64,000 nt of DNA from Saturnia japonica. Its lineage: Eukaryota > Arthropoda > Insecta > Lepidoptera > Saturniidae. The first letter of the stretch is position 1. Each line of letters starts with the position of its first letter. The position numbers and the translations under genes were made by a program. Location: contig CM065321.1 in NCBI GenBank assembly GCA_033032175.1, forward strand, positions 7,896,501-7,960,500, read 5' to 3'. Positions 1 to 9,726 of the stretch are shown in pieces. The notes beneath the pieces are model-generated. The model saw only the letters and a program-made list of their open reading frames with translations, was not told the origin of the DNA and did no database searches.

Positions 1-146
1 ATTCTTTCATTGTCCTACGAAGTGTTCATTTCACCTGGTCAGCGATTTCCGATAATTCACGTGGGAACTTGCATTGTAATTTGAGTCCGCGTTACCTGGT
101 TCTGGGCGGTCGAGTACGTTAGGTAGGTAGGACAGTAGGTAACACC
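1..146 (-). repeat. 3' LTR of the errantivirus, partial
   Basis: Bases 2-146 match 5082-5226 with two transitions, at 16 and 62. The remaining part of this LTR, about 160 bases, lies left of the window. The inner boundary is set by the purine-rich tract that follows on the element's strand. Confidence 0.95.
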
Positions 147-155
147 TCCCCTCCT
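147..155 (-). other. Polypurine tract of the errantivirus
   Basis: On the minus strand the bases AGGAGGGGA directly precede the start of the 3' LTR (GGTGTTACC). This is the expected position and composition of the plus-strand primer for reverse transcription. Confidence 0.85.
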
Positions 156-165
156 GGATGAGCAA

Positions 166-1240
166 TTATTTGCACATTTTTAATGCAAATATTGCGGCTT
201 GGCGATTCTGCAGGTTGATTTCCTGAATATTTCCTGAAGATGAAGTTTCAGTTTCAGGATGCATTATGGTAGGTATTTCCATTTCAGTTTGTAGAGATGA
301 TTTGTTCTTCAACAATAAACGGCATCGGCGGCGACGCATAATGTACAAGAATAACAGTACAATTGCACCCAAAATGACAATTCCATATAATGGTATTATA
401 TTATGATGTATGCTAGAAAAATCCATGGTGTTCAGGCTTGAATAATTTTCTATCTGAACCTGATGCTGAATGTTGTGCAGTTTATCCAAATCAGTTGTCG
501 TAAGATTATAATGCGGCGATCGATTTCCAAAAATTGATGGCAACTTTTGCGGGATAGACATTAGTTCAACGGTACTCCCACGTACTTTGTCATTGGAGTT
601 AATAATAGTAAATTCTGGCGACTTTATATTGCAATTTCTTGGTATCGTTGCAAAGTAGCTGCCCTTCATTAGTCGGTGTTCTTCTTGTCCGCATATTAAT
701 TGAATCCTTGTGGGTTTCGGGAACGTGATTATATAATGTTGACTATCCAATTCCAGAAGTGCTTCTTTATGAAATGAAATAGAAGTAGAATGACATAGGT
801 TCTCTGTTTCTTTTTGATTAAGTAGGTGATAGATGCAATCTTTGTGTGTACGCCTTTGATGAGAAATTTCCTATTCGCAAATGTACCAGGTGTCGATCTT
901 CGGGCATTCTGCCTCCATGTACACAAACTCCTTGGAGTTGGTTGCTATATACGGGAATGGGGGCAAGATTACTTCGGATTTTCTGTTAGGAACGGGACAG
1001 AGCCTATATAGGTTATAGGATGTTGGAGATAAAATTGGAAACTTAAGGACAATCACTATTTTATTGTCAGCGTAATATGATCCTAAACTAATTATATTAT
1101 AATAGTACCTAATATCTAACTCTAACATTTGTTCCGAATTGTATAAAGATTTTAATTTGCTTAGCATGTTATCTAATTGTTTAACAGTTATAATGGAATG
1201 GTGCATAGAATTAGTGCGACTAAAAGTAAAATGTTTTCTA
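166..1240 (-). pseudogene. env: Errantivirus env remnant (C-terminal part)
   Basis: One minus-strand frame runs from about 1240 to 166 and is broken by a TAG at 871-873. The upstream piece (871-1206) contains a Tyr-rich stretch and motifs such as KEFVYMEAECPKI that I recognise from the membrane-anchored part of insect errantivirus Env. The downstream piece (166-750) has a single hydrophobic segment at about residues 119-138, followed by four arginines, then a polar tail: a type I membrane anchor and cytoplasmic tail. No signal peptide, furin-type site or fusion peptide is visible, because the N-terminal half is missing between the end of integrase (1258) and about 1240. The product would normally be the virion fusion protein; this copy cannot make one. 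Confidence 0.85.
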
Positions 1241-1257
1241 ATCTAATAATTTCCAGG

Positions 1258-2281
1258 TCAAGGTCCTGAACACTGTCTTCTTGTACTGGGACCAGGGTCA
1301 TGATGAAGGTCGCTATCCTGTAACAATGTTGGTTTTTTAGTCACCTTTGCTCTCTTTATCCTAACCTTAGCGACTGGCCCGCGTTTTTTAGTGGTGTAAA
1401 TAAGTATGGGTAAGTTTGACATAACTTTGTCCTGAGTATAACGAGCAGCGAGCTTTTGCCTTTGAGCTATCGGGTTTCTAATGTATACATTCTGACCTTG
1501 TTTGTAGTCTGTTTGAGGTTATCGGTTGAGGTTACGTCGAGTCATTGTCTGTTCACGTCCGGATAGAGATGAATTATGTATGATGTTGTATATTATATCC
1601 ATCTTTCCACGATGGTCCTGTAGGTACTGCTGGTATAATTGTTGTGACAAATCCAAGTCTGTCGGGTCTCTGGGGTCAAAATGTCCATTCATAAGGTCAA
1701 ACGGTCTGCATTTGGTAAGACTATGTATAGAACTGTTGTATGCAATTAATGCGTAAGGAACTAAGTTTTGAGCTGGCTCGTTTCTATGTTGTAATTTCAA
1801 TAGACGTAGATGTTCAAGAAGTGTACTGTGAAAACGTTCTATCATTCCGTTTTCGTGAGGGGTATCGGCTGCAATAATATGATGCTGAATTTTATGTAAT
1901 TTGAGGAATTCTGCCACTAGCTGGTTCGTAAATTCGGTTCCTCTGTCTGTCGTTACAGTTAAAGGGAAACCATGATGTGTACAGAAGTTCAGAAGTGACT
2001 TTACTATGTTAGGAGCTGTACAATCTGGTAAGCAATATGCTTGGGTATATTTTGTGAATGCGTCGATAATAGTTAAGTATTTTTCTTGTTCTATTGTCAC
2101 TACATCTACGTGTGCTCACTGAAAAAGTTTTGAAGGCGGTGTTACGATCTGAAATTCAGGACGTAGAGGTACGCGATCGTACTTAGCGCGGTTGCAAATA
2201 ACACATTCATTAATAAAATATGTTAATTTTCTTTGAGTTTCGGCCAAAAATATCTTTGTGATAGAGATAAATAGGTTTCAT
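1258..2281 (-). pseudogene. pol: Errantivirus integrase region, broken
   Basis: The catalytic core is readable at 1519-2100: Asp13 in IIDAFTKY, Asp52 in TTDRGTEF and Glu88 in GMIERFHS, which gives the canonical D,D-35-E spacing. The chromodomain-less C-terminal tail continues in the same frame after a TAA at 1519-1521 and ends at a TGA at 1258-1260. Upstream of the core a TGA lies at 2116-2118. The N-terminal zinc-binding region (about 2119-2281) keeps its Cys pair (ECVIC) but has lost the His pair through a short deletion next to 2282, and there is a one-base frameshift near 2235. Integrase would normally join the cDNA to host DNA. This copy is defective at several points. Confidence 0.9.
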
Positions 2282-3394
2282 TTATTCCTCTATGATTCGT
2301 TTTTCCGATATGTTCTGAATTTCACGTTTAACAAAGATAATGTTAATGGAAGAGCTTTTTAGGTTTTGTTGAAGAATAGGAACGATAGTGTACATTTTTT
2401 CGATTGGTTGAAATAGAATAGCGGTACGAAGTTTAGGATCGATAAATTTCTGTATAATTGATATAATATCTTCTTCTAAATTATTTTCCGAGATTTGAAC
2501 GACTGTTCTCCTAAAAGTTTCAAAGGGAATAGTGATTTTAGGTTTAGCTTTTGCAGGCCCACTAGTGCAGTTAATAATAAGTTGTCGCTTAAATTTATTC
2601 AATGGTTCTTCGGAAGTAGGTGTTTCAAGGATAGAGTTTTCATGTGATGTGTGAATCGTTTCATTGTCAGGTATGTCTAAGTCGGGGATCGGACTGCTCA
2701 ATGCTCTTAAGGTTGGTGCAGTGTCAGTCGAAGAGTTACTAATCAATGGTCTATCGTCAGGTACGGTTGATTCCGAAACAGACACATTTACAATTATTGA
2801 TGGTGATTCTTCGTTGTGAATTTCTATCATGCATCTACTATTTTCGGCGGTAGATAGACACTCTGTCATATTACATCCATTAACTGACTGCTGATTAATT
2901 AATACGTCACCTTGAGGAATACTTATAGGTACTTTAATTATTTGAGTTGACTGTGCAGGAATAATTGTCTCAAATAAATTAACAATTTTAGAATCATACA
3001 TCTGAATTTTATTGCAAGTGAATTCAGTTCGTAATATACGAGTCCGAAGGTCTATTTTAGCTTGCCACTGTTCTAAAAGATTCCATCCTATTAGACCATC
3101 AAAATAGTCCTGAAATTTATAAATGAAAATTTTTATTGGATCATGGCCTTGAAATTCGGAAAGGCAAGGGACTATTATAGAAAATTCGTTTCTGGTAGTT
3201 GCATGAATATTTGTGACCTCGAATGGATCATAATATAACTCTAAATGACTATAATATTTTTCTACAATTTCCGGACTGATAAATGATTGGTTGGCACCAG
3301 TGTCAATAAGTAATTTTAATGGTGGATTTTGAATTTGAATATAAGAGAGTTGTCTTTTACCCTGTAAGTGTAATTCTATTCTGGGGAGCTTCAA
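2282..3394 (-). CDS. pol: Protease joined to pre-integrase linker (370 codons, RT and RNase H deleted)
   Basis: The N-terminal 110 or so residues form a retropepsin: LLIDTGANQSF with the catalytic Asp-Thr-Gly at residues 31-33, and a later GLIGWNLL flap-and-helix motif. From about residue 210 the sequence instead resembles the region between RNase H and integrase of errantivirus Pol (for example FETFRRTVV and KLRTAILFQ). No reverse transcriptase motif (FxDD) and no RNase H lies between. The reading frame is open through the junction, so the deletion is in frame. The displayed start is a TTG inside the gag-pol overlap; the real entry is probably a -1 frameshift from gag. It ends at a TAA just before the damaged integrase zinc region. 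Confidence 0.85.
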   Translation of the reverse strand: MKLPRIELHLQGKRQLSYIQIQNPPLKLLIDTGANQSFISPEIVEKYYSHLELYYDPFEVTNIHATTRNEFSIIVPCLSEFQGHDPIKIFIYKFQDYFDGLIGWNLLEQWQAKIDLRTRILRTEFTCNKIQMYDSKIVNLFETIIPAQSTQIIKVPISIPQGDVLINQQSVNGCNMTECLSTAENSRCMIEIHNEESPSIIVNVSVSESTVPDDRPLISNSSTDTAPTLRALSSPIPDLDIPDNETIHTSHENSILETPTSEEPLNKFKRQLIINCTSGPAKAKPKITIPFETFRRTVVQISENNLEEDIISIIQKFIDPKLRTAILFQPIEKMYTIVPILQQNLKSSSINIIFVKREIQNISEKRIIEE

Positions 3395-4524
3395 CTCGGA
3401 TCCCCCTGAAAATTTTGATCGTAATCTTGTTCAAAGTTTTCAGTTTCGTCATACGGTGTACAGTCTTCATGGAAATATTGTGTGTAATCTGTGTCGTAAT
3501 AATCACAGTTATAAGGCTCATTCGCTTAATTTAAGTTAACCTGTCTTTTGTCAGTTTGTCCAGTCAAAGGTAAATTTCGGGCTACTGGGTGACTTATGCC
3601 ACTCATAGGTACAGGTAAGTTTGGTCGGTCTTGCTGAAAATTGTCACGAGGGGGAATTTTGAAACCGGTAGACATATCAGAACGTGGTAACGCTCTCATT
3701 ACCTGTTGTGTTCGCGAAGGTCCTTGATATTGAGGTCGGAACATAGGCTGTGGTGCAGCGTTCACATTATAAGGACTCTGTTTAACGTAAGGATTACTGT
3801 TAAAAATGTTCGGATTAAAAATAGGCTTATTTTGATTAATTGACGATTGGAGGAAGTTTTGTTGCGGTAAATTCAAAGGCTTTTGATAACTAGTAGGTAA
3901 ATGAGTTCTCCTAGGGTTTCCTGATTGAACGTTTTGATTCTGTAAGTATACTACATTTATTTCTTCCTGTTCAAATTCAAGTGCTTTTTCTAATGTCTCC
4001 GGACGCATGCATCTTACGCGCGATCCAATCGGTTAGTGCAAACCTCGCGTAAAGGTTTGTAACGCTAATTTATTATAAAGGTTTCGCTTAGCTTCTACTG
4101 TGGTTGTAACTGAATCGTGTAACTGAATGTATGTCATAATAGTACTAAGCGTGTTCTGTACGCGTTCATAAAATACGTTGGGCGTATCGATACCTTGGGT
4201 CAGTTGAGATAAATCTGTATATAATGAACATTCGTCTCTGTGATCCGAGAAACTATTAACTAAGGTATTTCGAATTCCTTGCCAGTTATCCGGGATACCG
4301 TTGGTAGCTAAAGTTCTGGCGGCTGAACCAGTAATTTTATTAATTATTCCGTTCAGTAAAGCTGCCGTAACTAATTGATTTTTTGGGCGAACATACTCTA
4401 AAACTAAGTTGTCACATATGTTTAAAAATCTAACTAAGACATGAGAATTTCCGTCAAACTCCGGTACTAATCTAAGGGCTTTCCAAATTTTGTCAATGAC
4501 AACGCTATTATCGGATTGAGCCAT
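3391..4524 (-). pseudogene. gag: Errantivirus gag with two nonsense codons
   Basis: The reading frame starts at ATG 4524 and ends at TGA 3391-3393, with in-frame TAA codons at 4033-4035 and 3526-3528. The N-terminal 163 codons (to 4033) resemble the capsid part of errantivirus Gag, including a helical, hydrophobic stretch around LVRFLNICDN. The middle piece (3526-4008) is rich in Pro, Gln and Asn and begins with RPETLEKALEFE, a motif typical of this group. The last part is acidic and Tyr-rich. No CCHC zinc knuckle is seen, as is usual for errantiviruses. Gag forms the particle shell; full-length product would need both stops to be read through. Confidence 0.88.
3409..3415 (-). promoter_or_regulatory. 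Gag-pol -1 frameshift heptamer
   Basis: Read on the minus strand in the gag frame, the sequence is A AAT TTT, followed by CAG GGG. This fits the X XXY YYZ slippery rule. It lies 15 bases before the gag stop, and the protease frame is -1 relative to gag. Use of the site is inferred; no downstream pseudoknot was worked out. Confidence 0.7.
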
Positions 4525-4902
4525 TTCAGTTTCTGGAATTTCCGATACACTACTAAATCTTAAATTATCTATAATAGTGTGCCGCTGATCCGGTTTTATA
4601 ACCGTATTTTTCCCTGGGAAGAAAATTTTGGCTATTAAAATATACTACTAGGTTAAATTATAGAGGATGATCTATTACCAGGATAGGGAATAGCAACCAA
4701 TAGGATATGTGTAACTAAATCTAAACTCAAAGAAGGTTCTGCATATCTGGTCTCATCGATGATTGGATGATGTCCTCCTCAGCAACAGCAGGTTCTGTCG
4801 ACTCCTTTGACGGCCTCCTCGTAGATTCTTAAAGATAGTCACCGCGTCGACGAAACGACTATCGGGCGGGAATCGAAGTTAGATCTCGCAAACCGACGCG
4901 AC
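4525..4902 (-). other. Errantivirus untranslated leader
   Basis: This stretch lies between the primer site and the gag ATG. No start codon opens a long frame here, although the gag frame is open upstream of its ATG to about 4650. Packaging signals would be expected here but none can be read directly. Confidence 0.6.
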
Positions 4903-4920
4903 TATCCTACCGACTGCGCC
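4903..4920 (-). other. Primer binding site of the errantivirus
   Basis: Directly inside the 5' LTR the minus strand reads GGCGCAGTCGGTAGGATA, preceded by ATT at the LTR end. I recall this as the serine-tRNA type of primer site used by the 17.6/297 group. The location fits exactly. Confidence 0.8.
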
Positions 4921-5226
4921 AATTACGTAGTTGACCGTCCGTAGGAGGTTTTTAAAAGAAAAGCGATTTTTGGTCCTTTACAAAACTTATAATAAAATTA
5001 CTTAATTACAATATATATATATCTTAAACTAAGGTGTGAACCTCCAAGCTCAAGCGATCGAGCGAAATTGTTGTTCTGTCTTTCTTTCATTGTCCCACGA
5101 AGTGTTCATTTCACCTGGTCAGCGATTTCCGATAATTCACGCGGGAACTTGCATTGTAATTTGAGTCCGCGTTACCTGGTTCTGGGCGGTCGAGTACGTT
5201 AGGTAGGTAGGACAGTAGGTAACACC
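4921..5226 (-). repeat. 5' LTR of the errantivirus
   Basis: The LTR is about 306 bases, reading GGTGTTACC at its start and ending CGTAATT on the minus strand. The lack of TG...CA ends and the AATT end fit errantiviruses. The right half is nearly identical to 1-146. A short TATA-like run lies at about 5012-5022. The outer end at 5226 is set by where similarity to the left LTR stops. Confidence 0.88.
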
Positions 5227-5245
5227 CATATAAATATTATTATTT

Positions 5246-5338
5246 GTGTTCGAGAAGGTTCGCGAAATATGTGCTGGGCCCTTAATTCAATCAATCTCTC
5301 TCGAAGCTATTGCTGCGATATACAGTAATTATTGTAAT
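5246..5338 (+). repeat. Dispersed repeat, copy 1, left block
   Basis: The block matches 13677-13770 (shared words: TCGCGAAATA, GTGCTGGG, CTCTCGAA, ATTGCTGCGATA). It is followed in this copy by about 300 bases absent from the second copy, then by the right block at 5640. I do not recognise the family. The errantivirus lies only 20 bases to the left. Confidence 0.7.
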
Positions 5339-5639
5339 AACAAAATAAGAAATTCACCTCGTCAGGAGCGGGTGGTGACCTTGAACTTGTCCCGTCGATC
5401 TGGACTGCAGATTGTGAAGTATATATGTTTGTGGAGTGAACTGTATGTTTGTATGGCAGCCTCAAACGGTAGGACACTATCACTCAAACAATCAGTTCAT
5501 CAAAATCTCCTGGTAAAAAATGCAAAAACTTCAACCACCTTAAATCACATATATCTCAGCGCTAGCCGAACGTCCGGAATGACGTAGCGCGTACAAACCA
5601 AACAAACGCAATTTCAAGGCTAAAGCACGAAGTAGAATA
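5339..5639. other. Extra sequence inside dispersed repeat copy 1
   Basis: These 300 bases separate the two blocks that are adjacent in the 13.7 kb copy. They carry no recognisable gene: the open frame at 5246-5587 is in repeat DNA and has no domain I know. They are either an insertion here or a deletion in the other copy. Confidence 0.45.
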
Positions 5640-5762
5640 GCTTACGTGCCAGCAGAGCCGTGGACGAAGGGCGGGGCGGCCGAACAATGCACCCGCTGGG
5701 CGATTCACCAATCACGGCCATCGCGGCATCGTACAACGCGGCTAATGAACTTGTATTCCAAA
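5640..5762 (+). repeat. Dispersed repeat, copy 1, right block
   Basis: Matches 13810-13950 (shared words: AGCAGAGCCG, GGACGAAG, ATCGCGGCATCGTAC). It is GC-richer than its surroundings. Confidence 0.7.
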
Positions 5763-6971
5763 TATTATTATTAAATTTAAGAGCAGTGCTGCTCCTTTCG
5801 ATGTAGCAAACTGCACGTCTCCCTACATTCTGCCTTCCTCTTGACACCTTGATACGACACAACGCTTATATTTTCTTCCACTGGCTGAATGTATGTCCTT
5901 CTTGGTCGTCCTCTTCACTTAAATTTTTGTCTCTGTTATAGTTTTTAATAAGTCATTTGCATGGCATTTGCCTCAAAAATTTTCTTCTCAAATTTTCAAT
6001 AATGTCTTTCTCTTTTTTACAATGTTTATTACTCTTCATTCGTTTTCCTTTCCATCCATCTAATACTATCCAACCTCAATTCGAATGCTTCTATTCTTTC
6101 CCCATCTTTCTTTAACATCGTCCTCGTTTTCCACCAATATTTAGGCACGCTCCATACATATATTTTATATATATTTTAAGATATTATTACTAAACTAAAT
6201 TGAATATTAGTTAGTTAATTTATCTGTACATATATTATTTCATAACCAAGCATTTTCTCAACTAGCCGAGCAGTATTTTAACATAGACTCTACCCTTTTT
6301 AGGATGCCGCATGACAGAGGATGAGCGCGTGAAAGGGGAAAAGTGGCTTTTAAATTAGACAACCTTCTTTCTACGCGTAATTTATTCATGGTGACTTTTT
6401 GTGACCGTTTCCGGGTATGTTCAGCTTTTCTTTATTATTCTTATTGTAAATGCTTTCTTTATAAAATGGCACGATAAAAACACAGAGATGTATATTTATT
6501 TTTGCTTAAAAAATTAGGGACGCGACGATTTTTTTTGAATAATATTGTTTTATTAATCAATTCAAGTATAATAATAACTTAAAGGATAGCAAACAATATA
6601 ATTATTTTCTTACAATAAAAATGTATAAATAAAACTACTAGACGTAAACTTACGTTTGGCACATAATTTTGAGAATTCTCTTCTAAATTAATTAATTAAA
6701 ATTTACTGAATAAACTCCTGAAAAATTCATACGAATTACAAATGCGGGTTTAGCTGTAAAGGTTTATTTCTGGTGCAACTATTTTTTGATTAAAGTAAAC
6801 TGTATTTGTGTGCTATCTTATTTTTCTGAGTAATTTAAGTAAGTATTAATTGTATAATAGAATTACATGGAAACGTTCTTGAAATTTGAAAGCAATTCTC
6901 CTGTAGAATTAGATGGAAAACTTTTTTGTTTTTTAACACGTGTTTAGACATATTCCAGGAGTATAATAAGT
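5763..6971. other. AT-rich stretch, no gene seen
   Basis: I see no coding region or recognisable repeat. A short pyrimidine tract plus AG near 6302, followed by about 50 open bases, was considered as an exon and judged too weak. Confidence 0.5.
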
Positions 6972-6975
6972 TACT

Positions 6976-7149
6976 TATGGGGGTAAGTAACCATTGCAAA
7001 GGGAGGATCCTCCGATCAGACGGATGTTATGTCTGGCGGGCAGCTGCCCAACGTTTGTTGTCGGGTTCTTGTATATATTCCAATTGTTTAGTTAATTTTA
7101 ATATCGCGATGTAGGATAGTTCGTATGTGGTGAGATAGATGTTACTACA
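6976..7149 (-). repeat. 3' LTR of the TRIM
   Basis: Matches 7633-7806 along its whole length with scattered substitutions and a small indel near its left end. The flank TACT lies at 6972-6975. Confidence 0.85.
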
Positions 7150-7161
7150 TCACTCCCCTCC
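7150..7161 (-). other. Polypurine tract of the TRIM
   Basis: The minus strand reads GGAGGGGAGTGA immediately before the TGTAG start of the 3' LTR. Confidence 0.7.
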
Positions 7162-7231
7162 GAGACCGGAGGTCGACAGCAGGTTGAGTCGTCCATACAT
7201 CTTGTGGTGCTTGCCAGGCTAGTGGAATGTT

Positions 7232-7338
7232 CCAGTGAGTCGGAACCAGATGACGCATAGTTCACGGTGAGTCGGAACTGTCTGCGATGGTGCCCCAGTG
7301 AGTCGAGGTGATGCTGCAAGAATATTCCAGTGAGTCGG
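7232..7338 (-). repeat. Clustered 12-base motif inside the TRIM
   Basis: The plus-strand word CCAGTGAGTCGG or a close variant occurs four times: about 7232, 7265 (CGGTGAGTCGG), 7295 and 7327. Spacing is about 30 bases. Confidence 0.8.
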
Positions 7339-7620
7339 AGTAGTGCAGTGCTACGTAGTGGCTGGCTGCTGCGTCGACCAGGAGAGAAGTGCGTCTCTGC
7401 TTGTTGACCGTCCGAAGTGCAGAGTGCTGTACCAAGGTCACTGAGAAGGCTGTGGGTGATGACCAGGAATGCGCGTCCGCTACATATGCTGGTGGTCAGG
7501 ATACCTGTAGTACCCGTGGATGCTGGCTGGCTGTATGACTCGTTGCTCGAAAGCTTGAGGAAGTGATGATGACGTCACGATAACGTAACTTTTTGCGAAG
7601 GCTGCGCTGACGTTCATTCC

Positions 7621-7631
7621 CGGGGTCACCA
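7621..7631 (-). other. Primer binding site of the TRIM
   Basis: The minus strand reads TGGTGACCCCG, starting one base inside the 5' LTR. The TGG start matches a tRNA CCA end. I do not assign the tRNA. Confidence 0.75.
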
Positions 7632-7632
7632 T

Positions 7633-7806
7633 TATGGGGGTAACCATACAGAAGGGAGGATACTCCAACCAGACGGGTGTTATGTCTGGCGGACAGCTGC
7701 CCAACGGTTGTTGTCGGGTTCTTGTTTGTGTATATTCCAATTGTTGAGTTAATTTTAATATCGCGATATAGGATAGTTCGTATGTGGTGAGATAGATGTC
7801 GCTACA
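7633..7806 (-). repeat. 5' LTR of the TRIM
   Basis: The partner of 6976-7149. It is followed by the target duplication TACT at 7807-7810. Confidence 0.85.
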
Positions 7807-7810
7807 TACT

Positions 7811-9097
7811 CACTAAGTATTAAGTAATAAGTTACAAAATAGCAACAAAATAGAAATAGGCTGAAAACTTTCTTGTAATTTGAATGAAACACCCTCCACT
7901 GGTATATTCTGATCCTTAGAAATATTATATATAATATTTATTATATTATTCTATCTTCAACATACTTTATAAAATTTATGCTAAAAGAAAATATTGCCTT
8001 TATTCACCTTACCTTTAACTGCCTGTACCTAGGTAGGTTGGTAGGTAGGTACCAAGAGATGCAAATAGCAATAAAGGCTTTGCAGTTAAGTATCATGTAA
8101 ACTTCTTATCTCTTCTCAAACACAAGAAAAAATGTTTTTAATAGACAATCGACTGAACAAGTTAATATTTTTTCCTTTACGATATATGCTACTTGATATT
8201 TGAGAAATATTTGCCTTTTACATTAAATAGCGCAAACACTGGAGTTAATTGAAAATAACAGTAAAAGACAAGTATTTCAATATAATTTAAATAATACTGT
8301 ATAATTTTTTAAGGATATGAATACGTGCGTTTCCTTTTTTTCAGAAATTTCTATCAGCTTTAAAATGCCATCGAGTACGAGTAGATATTTCTAAGAATTT
8401 TTTTATAGTTAAACATGTAATATAAAAAAATAGGACATTTCATTTGCTTTGTTTTGTGTAAACTGAAAGAGGCTCGTGCGAAAAAAACTTTGTCAATTTT
8501 TCGTCTTTGGAACCCTAAAGACCATTCTCACATATTTTAAGAAAAATATAAAATAGGCGAGTTTTTATTATTTGATAATTTGGCATAGAATTACCTATAC
8601 TTTTGTGGAATCCACCTACATCATTTGTTTGACTTCCAGATTAAACTATTTTAAGTGTCAAACATTTTTAGCAATACTTGTTGGATTTAATCCCAGACTC
8701 AAACAGATAGGTATTTTAAGATTAACATGTTTATCTGTGTATCGGTCTGTGTCATCGTAGCTCTCAAACGGATGAACCAATTTTGATCTAGGTTTTTTCT
8801 TGGTTTAAAAGATTTCTTGATCGTGAATGTTCTTAGGTAAATGATTTAAAAAACCTATTCAGCCATTTGCAGATCATCCGCTATTTTTTATTTGATGAAG
8901 GCATGTGATCAACTTCCACAGATCTGATCGGTTCAAAATTTGGTATCTTGTTACTTTATGATATTGCAAGAACATGGGCCTTGATACTGCAGCGTCATCT
9001 GGAATCTGTAGGACACCCAACTCCTCACCAAATTAGAGTTGAGTTTTGGACTTGGTCTCTATGAACAGATTATTTGTGTCGATATTTTATTTATTTA
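7811..9097. other. AT-rich stretch with a degraded dispersed repeat
   Basis: No gene is seen. About 8690-8860 includes wording (CGTAGCTCTCAAACGGATG, CCAATTTTGAT) typical of dispersed lepidopteran elements. A short GGTAGGTA cluster sits at 8032-8055. Confidence 0.45.
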
Positions 9098-9726
9098 TCT
9101 ATCTATTATAATATATAGTTAAGCGAAAAAGTTTATGTTTTGTTTGTTTGTTTAAACACGCTAATCTCTGGAAATACCAGTCAGATTTGATATGAGTTGA
9201 TATTTGATATGATAGCCAGACTCTCGAGGAAATGTATAGGCTATTTAAGATTAGGCTACAACCTTAAATATTGATTTTAATTACGTAAGTCGGAAGTCGA
9301 GGCCCTCCTAAACTGATTTAACCGCATGCGCTGGCGTAATCGTTGATGATACGGAAATACAATGTTATACAATAATATTGGTCCTTAGAATATCTAAAAA
9401 AACCAGCGATATCATACGTCTATCTCTTATACATAGACCACAATAAGACATGTTGTGACAAAGATTTGTTGAAAATTAAAAATTGATTTAAGCATTATTT
9501 TTAGACATGGCATATCAATCCTTACAAACAAAAGTTACTTCAACATAAAGACAATTTTATGAAGTAAACTGACAACAGTATGACTATTTGAAAACATAGT
9601 TTATGAGATAATGAAAAATTAAAATAATTTGTACTTGAGATATTTATTATGATAGACTAAATGGGTGCCGCGGCGCGGTGTTTGTCGGATAAAATGAACA
9701 CGGTTGAAACTGTGGGGCACAGCTAG
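9098..9726 (+). mobile_element. Helitron-like element, family A, copy 1
   Basis: The start near TCTATCTATTATAA and the end GGGCACAGCTAG fit the TC...CTAG form of lepidopteran non-autonomous Helitrons. Internal words (ACGCTAATCTCTGGAA, GTTACGTAAGTCGGA, ACGGAAATACAAT, GGCGCGGTGTTT) are shared with 28400-28972, the inverted copy at 50157-50814 and 61069-61361. It encodes nothing. Confidence 0.72.

Larger units (their letters stand above)
1..5226 (-). mobile_element. Errantivirus-like LTR retrotransposon, internally deleted, cut by window edge
   Basis: The order read on the minus strand is 5' LTR (4921-5226), primer site, leader, gag, protease, integrase, env remnant, polypurine tract and 3' LTR (1-146, truncated by the window). 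The env remnant and protease-integrase style place it with insect errantiviruses (Ty3/gypsy group with env). Reverse transcriptase and RNase H are absent: the protease reading frame runs straight into the linker that normally lies between RNase H and integrase. The front half of env is also absent. Gag, integrase and env each carry in-frame stops. About 5.4 kb would remain if the left LTR were complete, against roughly 7-8 kb for intact relatives (from memory). The two LTRs differ at 2 of 145 aligned bases (2-146 against 5082-5226). It cannot move alone. The flank CATA at 5227-5230 is a plausible YRYR target duplication, but the partner lies outside the window. Confidence 0.93.
6976..7806 (-). 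mobile_element. TRIM: miniature LTR retrotransposon, 831 bases
   Basis: Two direct repeats of 174 bases (6976-7149 and 7633-7806) flank a 483-base interior with no coding capacity. The interior begins on the minus strand with TGGTGACCCCG one base after the LTR, a classical primer-site position. It ends with the purine-rich GGAGGGGAGTGA directly before the other LTR. Both outer flanks are TACT (6972-6975 and 7807-7810), a 4-base target duplication. On its own strand the LTR starts TGTAG and ends CCCATA. The two LTRs look about 85-90% alike by eye, so the insertion is old. Movement would need proteins from another element. Confidence 0.85.

Noticed and set aside
729..926. 65-codon minus-strand open frame
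   Set aside because: It overlaps the env remnant in another frame; the env frame across 750-871 gives recognisable text, so this is a shadow.
6300..6356. Short open stretch after CTCTACCCTTTTTAG, considered as an exon
   Set aside because: Only about 16 codons, no clear donor, and no similarity I can name.
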